Positions 1 through 5,627 of a DNA stretch of 6,223 nucleotides are shown here, piece after piece. The first letter of the stretch is position 1. Every line of letters starts with the position of its first letter. Below the pieces are notes generated by a model. That model saw only the letters and a list, made by a program, of their open reading frames with translations. It had not been told where the DNA came from and did not search any database. Location of the stretch: NCBI GenBank assembly GCA_045105695.1, contig JBGCDT010000275.1:1-6223 (forward strand), given 5' to 3'. The position numbers were made by a program, and so were the translations under genes. Source of the stretch: CALGLS01 sp045105695. Lineage in GTDB: Bacteria > Bacteroidota > Bacteroidia > Chitinophagales > Saprospiraceae.

Positions 1-1
1 A

Positions 2-907
2 CTCAAATTAATGGGGAGTCGATTTGAAATAACGGTAGTTGAAACAGATTCTATAATTGCTAATAATTATATTGATACAGCGGTTTTAGAAATTACACGG
101 ATAGAAAAATTAATTTCTTCTTGGGATGAAAATTCTCAAACTTCCGAGATAAATAAAAACGCAGGTGTCCAGCCTGTAAAAATTGACCCGGAGCTTTTTA
201 ACCTAATCGAACGAGCAATCGGAATATCAAAATTGACCGATGGTGCTTTTGACATTAGTTATGCTTCGATGGATAGAATTTGGAAGTTCGATGGTAGCAT
301 GAAGGCGATGCCTTCTCCAAAAGAAATTAAAAATTCCGTAGCCAAAGTAGGCTTTGAAAATATTCTACTCAACAAAGACAGCAGTTCTGTTTTTCTACCA
401 AACAGGGGAATGAAAATTGGCTTTGGCGGTATTGGAAAAGGCTATGCTGCGGATCAGGCAAAAGCATTATTAATGGCGAAGGGAGTGAACGCTGGAATCA
501 TCAATGCCTCAGGCGACATGAACACCTGGGGGAAACAACCAAACGGCAATGAATGGAAAGTCGCAATCACCAATCCGCTTAATAAAAACAAAACTTTTGC
601 ATTACTACCAATTAGTAATGGCGCTGTTGTTACCTCAGGTAATTACGAAAAGCAAGTCGTGTTCGAAGGGAAAAAATATACACACATTATAGATCCACGA
701 ACGGGACTTCCTTCAAGTGGTATTATTAGTGTTACCGTTTTCGCTCCTAAGGCGGAATTAGCAGATGCCTTAGCTACCTCTGTTTTTGTAATGGGCAAAG
801 AAGTAGGATTGGATCGCATAGATCAGATGCCTAAAGTAGAATGCATCATCATTGACGATGAGGGGAATATTTCAAAATCTAAAAACATTAAAATCGATAA
901 AATATGA
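2..907 (+). CDS. apbE: FAD:protein FMN transferase (ApbE family), 5' end outside window
   Basis: ApbE-family enzymes use FAD and Mg2+ to attach FMN covalently to Thr/Ser of extracytoplasmic proteins. Numbering from the ATG at 11, family hallmarks are visible: MGSRFEITV at the start of the core, an EKLISSW...SEIN segment (32-48), TDGAFDIS (76-83), the flavin-binding GFGGIGKGYAADQA (137-150) followed by NASGDM (165-170), THIIDPRTGLP (224-234), and the metal-site region ELADALATS (249-257). The second glycine of the usual GGD is serine. The frame stays open upstream of 11 (Leu-Lys-Leu), and family members normally have a signal or lipoprotein leader before the MGS/MGT motif. The ATG at 11 is therefore probably an internal Met, and the true start lies before the window. 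The stop overlaps the next start (ATGA), indicating translational coupling to the DUF4266 gene. Family assignment is firm; the protein it modifies is not identified. Confidence 0.95.
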   Translation, partial: LKLMGSRFEITVVETDSIIANNYIDTAVLEITRIEKLISSWDENSQTSEINKNAGVQPVKIDPELFNLIERAIGISKLTDGAFDISYASMDRIWKFDGSMKAMPSPKEIKNSVAKVGFENILLNKDSSSVFLPNRGMKIGFGGIGKGYAADQAKALLMAKGVNAGIINASGDMNTWGKQPNGNEWKVAITNPLNKNKTFALLPISNGAVVTSGNYEKQVVFEGKKYTHIIDPRTGLPSSGIISVTVFAPKAELADALATSVFVMGKEVGLDRIDQMPKVECIIIDDEGNISKSKNIKIDKI

Positions 908-1116
908 AAAAGATAGTTTTCATCTTAGCAATTGCATCTTGCTCATTCAGCAGTTGTGTTGTCGTAAAAGAATACGAAAAAGTAAATATTAATGACCCTG
1001 ACATGGTGCTTTCTGAAAAGAAATTCAACCGAAATGTAACAACCATGCATTCTTACAGAGAGGCTGCCGTTGGCGCAAACGGAGGAAAGACCGGAGGAGG
1101 TTGTGGCTGTAATTAA
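904..1116 (+). CDS. DUF4266 small lipoprotein with C-terminal GGGCGCN
   Basis: A 70-residue exported lipoprotein. A lysine start and hydrophobic stretch (residues 3-14) lead to FSSC with Cys18 as the likely lipidated residue; Cys13 (IASC) is an alternative. Cys18 is preferred because the following VVVKEYEK...DPDM text matches how mature DUF4266 proteins begin. After the DPDM motif (31-34) and a MHSYREAA segment (48-55), the tail is glycine-rich and ends GGGCGCN, with Cys67 and Cys69. That conserved tail suggests metal or cofactor binding, thiol redox chemistry or a modification site, but none is established from sequence. The start overlaps the apbE stop by 4 bp, and a DUF3570 barrel gene follows after 36 bp. 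This neighbourhood supports a joint function at the outer membrane. DUF assignment is from recalled family features; the biochemical role is unknown. Confidence 0.85.
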   Translation: MKKIVFILAIASCSFSSCVVVKEYEKVNINDPDMVLSEKKFNRNVTTMHSYREAAVGANGGKTGGGCGCN

Positions 1117-1152
1117 GCATTATTCACGATAAAATCATTTAGTCAAAAAAAT

Positions 1153-2475
1153 ATGGACAGTTTAAAATATATATTTTCTCTTTGCTTATTACTTGTTTCA
1201 GTAGCAAGTATAGCTCAACAAAATCAAGACTCCACAAAGGTTTATAAAAAGCGTGTTCTTGAGAATACAGAAGTCGACATACTCTCCAGTTATTATAGTC
1301 AAGATGGCGATAATGCTGCGGTTAGTGGTGGAAAAGGAACAGAAGAACTAACCGATTTTACAGCAACCTATATCATCTCCATTCCATTAAACGATGATGA
1401 TGTACTAACTATAGACGCAGGAATTTCTGCTTACACTTCTGCATCTTCAAGTAATGTAGATCCTTTTGATGATGGTCCTGCAGATGCCTTCCAAGCGTCT
1501 ACGGGTGCTTCAAGTGGTGACCTCTGGATAAACCTTGCGGGAAGTTATAGTCATAGCTCTGACGATAGAAATACGATTTGGTCTGCGAATGCTTCCTTAT
1601 CAAATGAGTATGATTATTTTTCCGTTGGCGTTGGTGGTTCCTTCACAAAGCTCTTCAATGAAAAAAACACAGAACTCAGTATAAATGCCAATGCATTTTT
1701 TGATAGCTGGACCACGATTTATCCAATGGAACTAAGACCTTTTGGAGAGGGAGAACTGGGTTTGAACGATGCTTTATTTTCTAATAATACCATTACTGGA
1801 AATACGGATTATCGTCCTGATTTCAATGACTTTACAGATACTGGTCGAAATTCTTATTCCTTAGGATTAGGGTTATCTCAGATCTTACATAAAAACGTAC
1901 AAGGTGCTTTATCATTGGATTTTATTCAGCAGCAGGGGCTATTAGCGACTCCTTTTCAAAGAGTATATTTTAATGATGTAGATGCTTCTTTTATAGATGA
2001 ATTTCAACTGGCAGATGCCAATGAACGCTTGCCGGATAGTAGATTTAAGGTGGCTGTAGGAGGTAGACTCAATTGGTATTTGAACGAGCGATTTACAGTA
2101 AGAAGTTATTATAGATTTTATTCTGACGACTGGGGAATTAATTCTCATACCGCAAGTATTGAAGTACCAATCAAGATTTCGAATAAGTTTACATTATACC
2201 CCTCTTACCGTTTCTACAACCAAACCGCTGCTGATTATTTTAAGCCATTTCGAACGGCATCTTCAACAGATGAATTTTACACTTCTGATTATGACTTATC
2301 TGAATATTCTGCGAATCAATTTGGTTTTGGAGTTTCCTACACAGATATTTTTACAAAATTCCACATTAGAAAATGGGGGCTAAAAAGCATTGACTTGAAA
2401 TTTTATCAATACGATAGAAATTCTACCTTTACTTCGAGTATTTTCACTTTAGGAATTAAACTCGTAAAAGACTAA
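1153..2475 (+). CDS. DUF3570 outer-membrane beta-barrel protein
   Basis: A 440-residue exported protein. Residues 1-21 form a Sec signal peptide (hydrophobic 7-18, cleavage after SIA before QQNQ). The mature chain has alternating hydrophobic/polar, aromatic-rich strands such as FSVGVGGSFTKLF (156-168), SLGLGLSQIL (236-245), FTVRSYYRFYS (314-324), FTLYPSYRFYN (346-356) and FTLGIKL (431-437), typical of an outer-membrane barrel. The N-terminal third holds two Ser/Thr/Ala-rich motifs, DAGISAYTSASS (88-99) and DAFQASTGASSGD (111-123), in the place where DUF3570 proteins carry D..(S/T).AS sequences. The chain ends in VKD rather than the terminal aromatic residue common in barrels. It follows the DUF4266 gene by 36 bp, and only 11 bp separate it from the next gene. 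Function is unknown; transport or surface presentation linked to the ApbE/DUF4266 partners is inference. Confidence 0.85.
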   Translation: MDSLKYIFSLCLLLVSVASIAQQNQDSTKVYKKRVLENTEVDILSSYYSQDGDNAAVSGGKGTEELTDFTATYIISIPLNDDDVLTIDAGISAYTSASSSNVDPFDDGPADAFQASTGASSGDLWINLAGSYSHSSDDRNTIWSANASLSNEYDYFSVGVGGSFTKLFNEKNTELSINANAFFDSWTTIYPMELRPFGEGELGLNDALFSNNTITGNTDYRPDFNDFTDTGRNSYSLGLGLSQILHKNVQGALSLDFIQQQGLLATPFQRVYFNDVDASFIDEFQLADANERLPDSRFKVAVGGRLNWYLNERFTVRSYYRFYSDDWGINSHTASIEVPIKISNKFTLYPSYRFYNQTAADYFKPFRTASSTDEFYTSDYDLSEYSANQFGFGVSYTDIFTKFHIRKWGLKSIDLKFYQYDRNSTFTSSIFTLGIKLVKD

Positions 2476-2486
2476 AACATTTTTTA

Positions 2487-3218
2487 ATGAAACACTTATA
2501 TGTTATTCTGATCATTCCGTTTTTGATGGCTTGTGTGTCAAGAAGTAATAAATTGGAACATCCAACAAACAAAGACTTAATGGAATTAGAATACTTGGTT
2601 CGTCAGCAGCAAGATACGACTAAGGAAGCGCCCCTATTGATTTTACTGCATGGATACGGTAGCAACGAAGGAGACCTTTTTTCTTTAGCTGACAAAATTC
2701 CAGATAGCTGGTTGGTTGTTTCGGCACGTGCTCCCATTGTTATTGATGACAATAGATTCAAATGGTATGATGTAAAAATGGTGAACAACAAAATCACCAT
2801 GAACTTTGACAATGAGGAGACAAGTAGAAAATCAATACTGGTATTGACTGACAAAATCACAACAAAGTACAAGGTTGACAAAAAGAGAATCGTAATTGCT
2901 GGATTTAGTCAAGGAGCAAATATGGCCTTAGGTCTTGCTTTAACTGAACCTGGAAAAATACAAGCTGCCGCCTGTTTTAGTGGCCGTTTCATGGAAGAAA
3001 TAAAACCTTTAATTAAGAACAAAAAAGCTTTAAAAGCTAAGCAAGTTTTTATCGCACATGGAAGTCAAGACAAGATGTTGCCACTCCGATATGCGGAAGA
3101 AAACCAAACAATTTTGGAAGGCTTTGGAATTAATGTAAAACGCTCTACCGACGAAATCGGGCATTCCATCTCTGCCAAACAAGTCAATGATTTTGTAGCA
3201 TGGATGCAAGATTTATAA
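2487..3218 (+). CDS. Alpha/beta-hydrolase esterase, carboxylesterase/phospholipase (YpfH-like), lipoprotein
   Basis: A 243-residue serine hydrolase of the Abhydrolase_2 (carboxylesterase/lysophospholipase) type, likely lipid-anchored outside the cytoplasm. Residues 1-15 are a lipoprotein leader with lipobox LMAC (Cys16). The hydrolase core starts with LILLHGYGSNEGD (51-63; HGYG forms the oxyanion-hole region). The nucleophile elbow is GFSQGA with Ser141, the acid is Asp195 in HGSQDKMLP, and the base is His226 in IGHSIS. The triad is complete and the spacing normal, so the enzyme should be active. Small ester or lysophospholipid substrates are typical for the family, but the real substrate cannot be read from sequence. 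It sits 11 bp after the DUF3570 gene and 16 bp before the heme membrane protein gene, so co-transcription is likely, although a link to flavin or heme chemistry is not obvious. Confidence 0.9.
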   Translation: MKHLYVILIIPFLMACVSRSNKLEHPTNKDLMELEYLVRQQQDTTKEAPLLILLHGYGSNEGDLFSLADKIPDSWLVVSARAPIVIDDNRFKWYDVKMVNNKITMNFDNEETSRKSILVLTDKITTKYKVDKKRIVIAGFSQGANMALGLALTEPGKIQAAACFSGRFMEEIKPLIKNKKALKAKQVFIAHGSQDKMLPLRYAEENQTILEGFGINVKRSTDEIGHSISAKQVNDFVAWMQDL

Positions 3219-3234
3219 TAAAAAACAGGACACA

Positions 3235-3831
3235 ATGACTCAATTAAAATCCTTCCTCACGGGGAAATATATGCTCTGGTTAATCCTAGCCATCCCAGGT
3301 GTTTTGGGCACTATGAATTATGTAAAAGGGCAACTGGATTACAACATGATTATGCACATTACGGGCGAATTTGCTGGTCGTTTTTTAGCGATCAGTTTGA
3401 TTGCCACTCCCATAGCATTGATGTTTCCCAAAGGGCGAGTTGCTAAGTGGTTTGTCAGGAATCGTCGATTTTTTGGAGTCTCTGCATTTGCATACACCTT
3501 GATACATACCATTTTTTATGTGTTGGAATATCCATTTGGTCAGCTCCTTAATGAGTTTTCAGATATTGCTATTCTAACAGGGTGGATTGCTTTTTTCATA
3601 TTCATTCCTTTGGCCATTACGAGTACAGATGCCGCCATAAAAAGAATGGGGCCGGCTTGGAAAAAATTACAACGATGGGTTTATTTAGCCGCAGTGATGG
3701 CATTTGCACATTGGGCATTGTTGGGTTTGCAAGGAGAGCATGCAAGTATGGGCGGCGCCTTATTTCATTTTGCACCAGTAATGTTGTTGCAGGTCTATCG
3801 AGTTTGGAAGCAACAAATGGCAAAAGCATGA
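3235..3831 (+). CDS. Ferric-reductase-like transmembrane protein, MsrQ-like
   Basis: A 198-residue protein with about six transmembrane helices and no flavin- or NAD-binding domain, the layout of MsrQ-like members of the ferric reductase superfamily that carry heme b and pass electrons across the inner membrane. Helices lie near 12-28, 45-63, 80-97, 112-129, 147-164 and 173-188. Family landmarks: ITGEFAGRF (42-50), NRRFFGVSAFAYTLIH with His91 (76-91), ITSTDAA (128-134), then W142 and a helix bearing His159. Where MsrQ usually has an LHRL-type histidine 13 residues before His159, this protein has Gln146 (KLQRW). Other histidines are 41, 169 and 178. No MsrP sulfoxide reductase gene is adjacent, so methionine sulfoxide repair is not implied; its partner may be a flavinylated or heme-binding periplasmic protein. 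The gene follows the esterase by 16 bp and its stop overlaps an ATG (ATGA). Confidence 0.85.
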   Translation: MTQLKSFLTGKYMLWLILAIPGVLGTMNYVKGQLDYNMIMHITGEFAGRFLAISLIATPIALMFPKGRVAKWFVRNRRFFGVSAFAYTLIHTIFYVLEYPFGQLLNEFSDIAILTGWIAFFIFIPLAITSTDAAIKRMGPAWKKLQRWVYLAAVMAFAHWALLGLQGEHASMGGALFHFAPVMLLQVYRVWKQQMAKA

Positions 3832-3884
3832 AATTTATCTTTACTGGAAATAGTTCGAATCTCCATGGAAAAACCATAATGTAG
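3828..3884 (+). pseudogene. 18-codon stub after the MsrQ-like gene, possible start of a lost gene
   Basis: An ATG overlaps the stop of the MsrQ-like gene (ATGA), the same coupling seen at the apbE/DUF4266 junction, but the frame closes after 18 codons (MKFIFTGNSSNLHGKTIM). The peptide does not resemble a signal sequence or a domain I recognise. It lies just upstream of the HbpS-like 3' fragment. One reading is that it is the 5' end of a coupled gene whose body was deleted. Chance is a fair alternative, because ATGA is a common tetramer. Confidence 0.3.
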
Positions 3885-3911
3885 TGTTCTCATTTTTACT
3901 TAGTCTTGCGA

Positions 3912-4001
3912 AAACATGAAGTAATCGGAGCTATTGGTGTAAGCGGAAGTTCTATAGAAAACGATCATGCAGTTGCTGAAGCTGGTGTAGCTGCTTACTA
4001 A
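3912..4001 (+). pseudogene. C-terminal remnant of a GlcG/HbpS (DUF336) heme-binding-family protein
   Basis: This frame reads HEVIGAIGVSGSS, then IENDHAVAEAGVAAY and a TAA stop. It matches the usual C-terminus of GlcG/HbpS-family proteins (V-I-G-A-I-G-V-S-G, then D..(I/V)A.AG). The frame is open back only to 3885, and the CSHFYLVLR text before it does not look like the rest of the domain. About 30 codons remain of a protein normally about 140 residues or longer, with no plausible start codon, so it is a truncated gene. It lies 30 bp before a strong terminator, so it was probably the last gene of the upstream operon. HbpS proteins bind heme or take part in redox sensing, which would suit the preceding MsrQ-like gene. 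Confidence 0.8.
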
Positions 4002-4030
4002 AAATAAATTTGCTAATAAGCCAATAAATT

Positions 4031-4070
4031 AAAGGGTGGTTATCGATTGATAATTACCCTTTATATTTTT
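4031..4070 (+). terminator. Rho-independent terminator of the apbE operon
   Basis: A 14-bp stem (4031-4044 with 4049-4062) starting AAAGGGT and closing with ACCCTTT, loop GATT, including two G-T wobble pairs, is followed by TATTTTT. It lies 30 bp past the stop of the HbpS-like remnant and marks the end of the first transcription unit. The stem's outer A/T pairs would also give some function on the opposite strand. Confidence 0.85.
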
Positions 4071-4082
4071 GATTAGAATTCG

Positions 4083-4102
4083 GAATGGCGTTGTTGCATA
4101 AA
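4083..4102 (+). repeat. Left terminal inverted repeat
   Basis: This is the left 20-bp arm, beginning GAATGGCGTTG and ending GCATAAA. It is identical to the reverse complement of 4225-4244. The true outer boundary may be at GGCG (4087) rather than 4083. Confidence 0.85.
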
Positions 4103-4224
4103 ACTTTGCTTAGGAAGTAAGTGATTTATGAATATTTATAATTATTAATTATACGTTTTCGAGCGTTTTTTCTTCTAAAGACAAAATTTGGCAAATCCAA
4201 CATTCACTTAGAGTCTTTAGCTTC

Positions 4225-4244
4225 TTTATGCAACAACGCCATTC
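4225..4244 (-). repeat. Right terminal inverted repeat
   Basis: This is the right 20-bp arm, beginning TTTATGC and ending CAACGCCATTC. It is a perfect inverted copy of the left arm, with no mismatch across 20 positions. Confidence 0.85.
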
Positions 4245-4387
4245 TTTTTATATAAATAAGTGCTTGGACAAAATATACGTCCTAAAAACGCACTTCTTAA
4301 GCTATCTTAATTTTTATTTGCTATTTATACTGCAAATTTGTACCAATCAATCAATTTGCCCCTTACTCATGAGTATTAAATAAAATT
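4245..4387 (+). other. AT-rich leader upstream of the phosphoesterase gene
   Basis: This non-coding spacer should hold the promoter of the second unit, since the terminator and the mobile element separate it from the first. It contains an imperfect hairpin (4258-4295: AAGTGC and GGAC pairing with GTCC and GCACTT, unequal internal loops). Two boxes resemble the Bacteroidota -7 element TAnnTTTG with one mismatch each: CAAATTTG at 4333-4340 and TCAATTTG at 4351-4358. Neither has a TTG at the proper upstream spacing, so no promoter is called. The start at 4388 is preceded by TAAATAAAATT and no Shine-Dalgarno sequence. Confidence 0.4.
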
Positions 4388-5620
4388 ATGAAATTTTGGT
4401 TTTTCTTTACTTTAGGTCTTTTTGCCATCTTGTTTTTTAAAGGATATATTTCAAGAGGCGTTTATCAAGCGACGGTTTCTAAAACCATTCAAATTTGTTA
4501 TACCGTTTTTTCGATAGGGACTTTTATAATTGGAATCACTGCCTTGCTTCGTACGTTCCCCACTGGAATAATTGGCCTATCTACTACTACAAATTTCGTC
4601 ATTGCTTTAATGCTTTCTGTTGTTATTTGCGAACTTATCTTAGGATTGTTTTTTATTGGCGATGACTTACTTTTGTTTTTCAATTGGATCAACGAGGAAA
4701 AAAATAGTCCTATTGATAATAGTGTTGACATCAAGAGTAGAAGACGTTTTTTTAAAACTGCAGGATTGTTTTTTACTAGCATACCCTTTACTTCCTTTCT
4801 TTATGGAATAACAAAAGGGAAATATGATTTTGAATTATTTGAGCAGACACTGACATTTTCAGATTTACCTGAAGCCTTTGATGGATTTAAAATAGTCCAG
4901 TTCTCTGATTTGCATTCAGGTGGTTTTGATTCTTACGAAGAGGTAAAGAGAGGTTTTGATTTGATACAAGAACAACAAGCTGACTTGATTCTTTTTACAG
5001 GAGATTTGGTCAATGACCTAGCAGAGGAAATAATTCCTTATAAGGATTTACTAAAAAATCTAACTGCTCCTTTTGGAAAATATTCAGTTTTAGGTAATCA
5101 CGATTATTCCGAAGACGACGGACTTTTTCCAGATGAATTATCTAAGAAAAAGAATTTTTTAGCCATTCAACAACATCAAGAGGAGGCAGGTTTTCAACTA
5201 CTCAACAATGCTAGTACAAAAATTGAAAAAGACAATGAATTCATTCGTTTGTTGGGTGTCGAAAACTGGGGCAACGGTTTTACCAAAGAAGGAGATTTAG
5301 ATAAAGCTATAAAAGGTTGTGGTAAAAATGAGTTTTCCATATTGATGTCGCATGACCCTACACATTGGGAAAAAATCGTTTTAAAACATCCAAAGCATAT
5401 TCACTTGACCTTAGCGGGGCATACCCATGGAGCGCAAATGGGAGTGGAAACTATGGGCATAAAGTGGAGCCCCGTTCAATACATCTATAAATATTGGGGA
5501 GGCTTGTATCAAGAGTTAAATCAGTATATTTATGTCAATAGAGGTTTTGGTTTTATGGGCTTTGCAGGACGAATCGGTATTCCTCCGGAGATAACAACTT
5601 TTACTTTAAGAAAAGGGTAA
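4388..5620 (+). CDS. Membrane-anchored metallophosphoesterase, YkuE/YaeI-like, with internal Tat motif
   Basis: A 410-residue calcineurin-like phosphoesterase. The catalytic domain (about 165-410) has the full two-metal signature: SDLHSGG (Asp174, His176), TGDLVND (Asp206), LGNHD (Asn237, His238), SHDPTHW (His322) and AGHTHGAQ (His345, His347). Before it lie three hydrophobic segments (about 3-18, 37-55, 69-99), then SRRRFFK (117-123) and a fourth hydrophobic stretch (125-140). SRRRFFK fits the Tat consensus SRRxFLK, and Bacillus YkuE is a known Tat substrate. Charge distribution favours an N-out topology, with KGYISRG and the SRRRFFK loop in the cytoplasm and the catalytic domain outside. 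Related enzymes act on phosphoesters, in some cases lipid-linked (for example UDP-diacylglucosamine by LpxG/LpxH-type members), but the substrate here is unknown. It heads the second unit, with the ferredoxin gene 7 bp downstream. Confidence 0.92.
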   Translation: MKFWFFFTLGLFAILFFKGYISRGVYQATVSKTIQICYTVFSIGTFIIGITALLRTFPTGIIGLSTTTNFVIALMLSVVICELILGLFFIGDDLLLFFNWINEEKNSPIDNSVDIKSRRRFFKTAGLFFTSIPFTSFLYGITKGKYDFELFEQTLTFSDLPEAFDGFKIVQFSDLHSGGFDSYEEVKRGFDLIQEQQADLILFTGDLVNDLAEEIIPYKDLLKNLTAPFGKYSVLGNHDYSEDDGLFPDELSKKKNFLAIQQHQEEAGFQLLNNASTKIEKDNEFIRLLGVENWGNGFTKEGDLDKAIKGCGKNEFSILMSHDPTHWEKIVLKHPKHIHLTLAGHTHGAQMGVETMGIKWSPVQYIYKYWGGLYQELNQYIYVNRGFGFMGFAGRIGIPPEITTFTLRKG

Positions 5621-5627
5621 TTAAACT

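Larger units (their letters stand above)
4083..4244. mobile_element. 162-bp MITE-like element with 20-bp terminal inverted repeats
   Basis: Positions 4083-4102 and 4225-4244 are perfect inverted copies of a 20-bp sequence containing GGCGTTGTTGCATAAA. Further inside, both ends share a TAAGTGA match at similar distances (near 4117 and 4206), suggesting longer imperfect repeats. The 122 bp between the perfect arms is AT-rich and encodes no transposase. The ends look like insertion-sequence termini (TTGTTGCA-type ends occur in several IS families), but I cannot assign a family. No clear target duplication is visible; setting the boundary at GGCG/CGCC leaves only a 2-bp AT/AT match. It could be a non-autonomous MITE or an IS with its centre deleted. 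Confidence 0.75.

Noticed and set aside
11..13. ATG at 11 as the true start of apbE
   Set aside because: The frame is open to the window edge and this Met belongs to the internal MGS/MGT motif that normally follows an export leader.
1942..2148. 68-codon minus-strand ORF inside the DUF3570 gene
   Set aside because: It lies wholly within a well-supported gene on the other strand and resembles no known protein.
2603..2881. 92-codon minus-strand ORF inside the esterase gene
   Set aside because: It is antisense to the catalytic core; its composition is what complementing that gene would give.
3617..3877. 86-codon minus-strand ORF opposite the MsrQ-like gene
   Set aside because: It is antisense to a conserved coding region, with no recognisable domain.
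3582..3884. 100-codon + strand ORF overlapping the MsrQ-like gene
   Set aside because: Most of it is an out-of-frame reading of the membrane protein gene. Only its last 18 codons, from the ATG at 3828, fall outside, and these are described as a stub.
4083..4244. CRISPR repeat or structured RNA explanation for the inverted repeats
   Set aside because: There are only two copies, in inverted orientation and at element ends; no direct-repeat array is present.
4317..4340. Bacteroidota promoter (TTTG at 4317, CAAATTTG at 4333)
   Set aside because: The boxes are only 12 bp apart, whereas about 17-19 is expected, and the -7 box has a mismatch.
4498..4782. 94-codon minus-strand ORF opposite the phosphoesterase membrane segments
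   Set aside because: Its hydrophobic-looking text arises from the complement of the transmembrane codons; there is no independent support.
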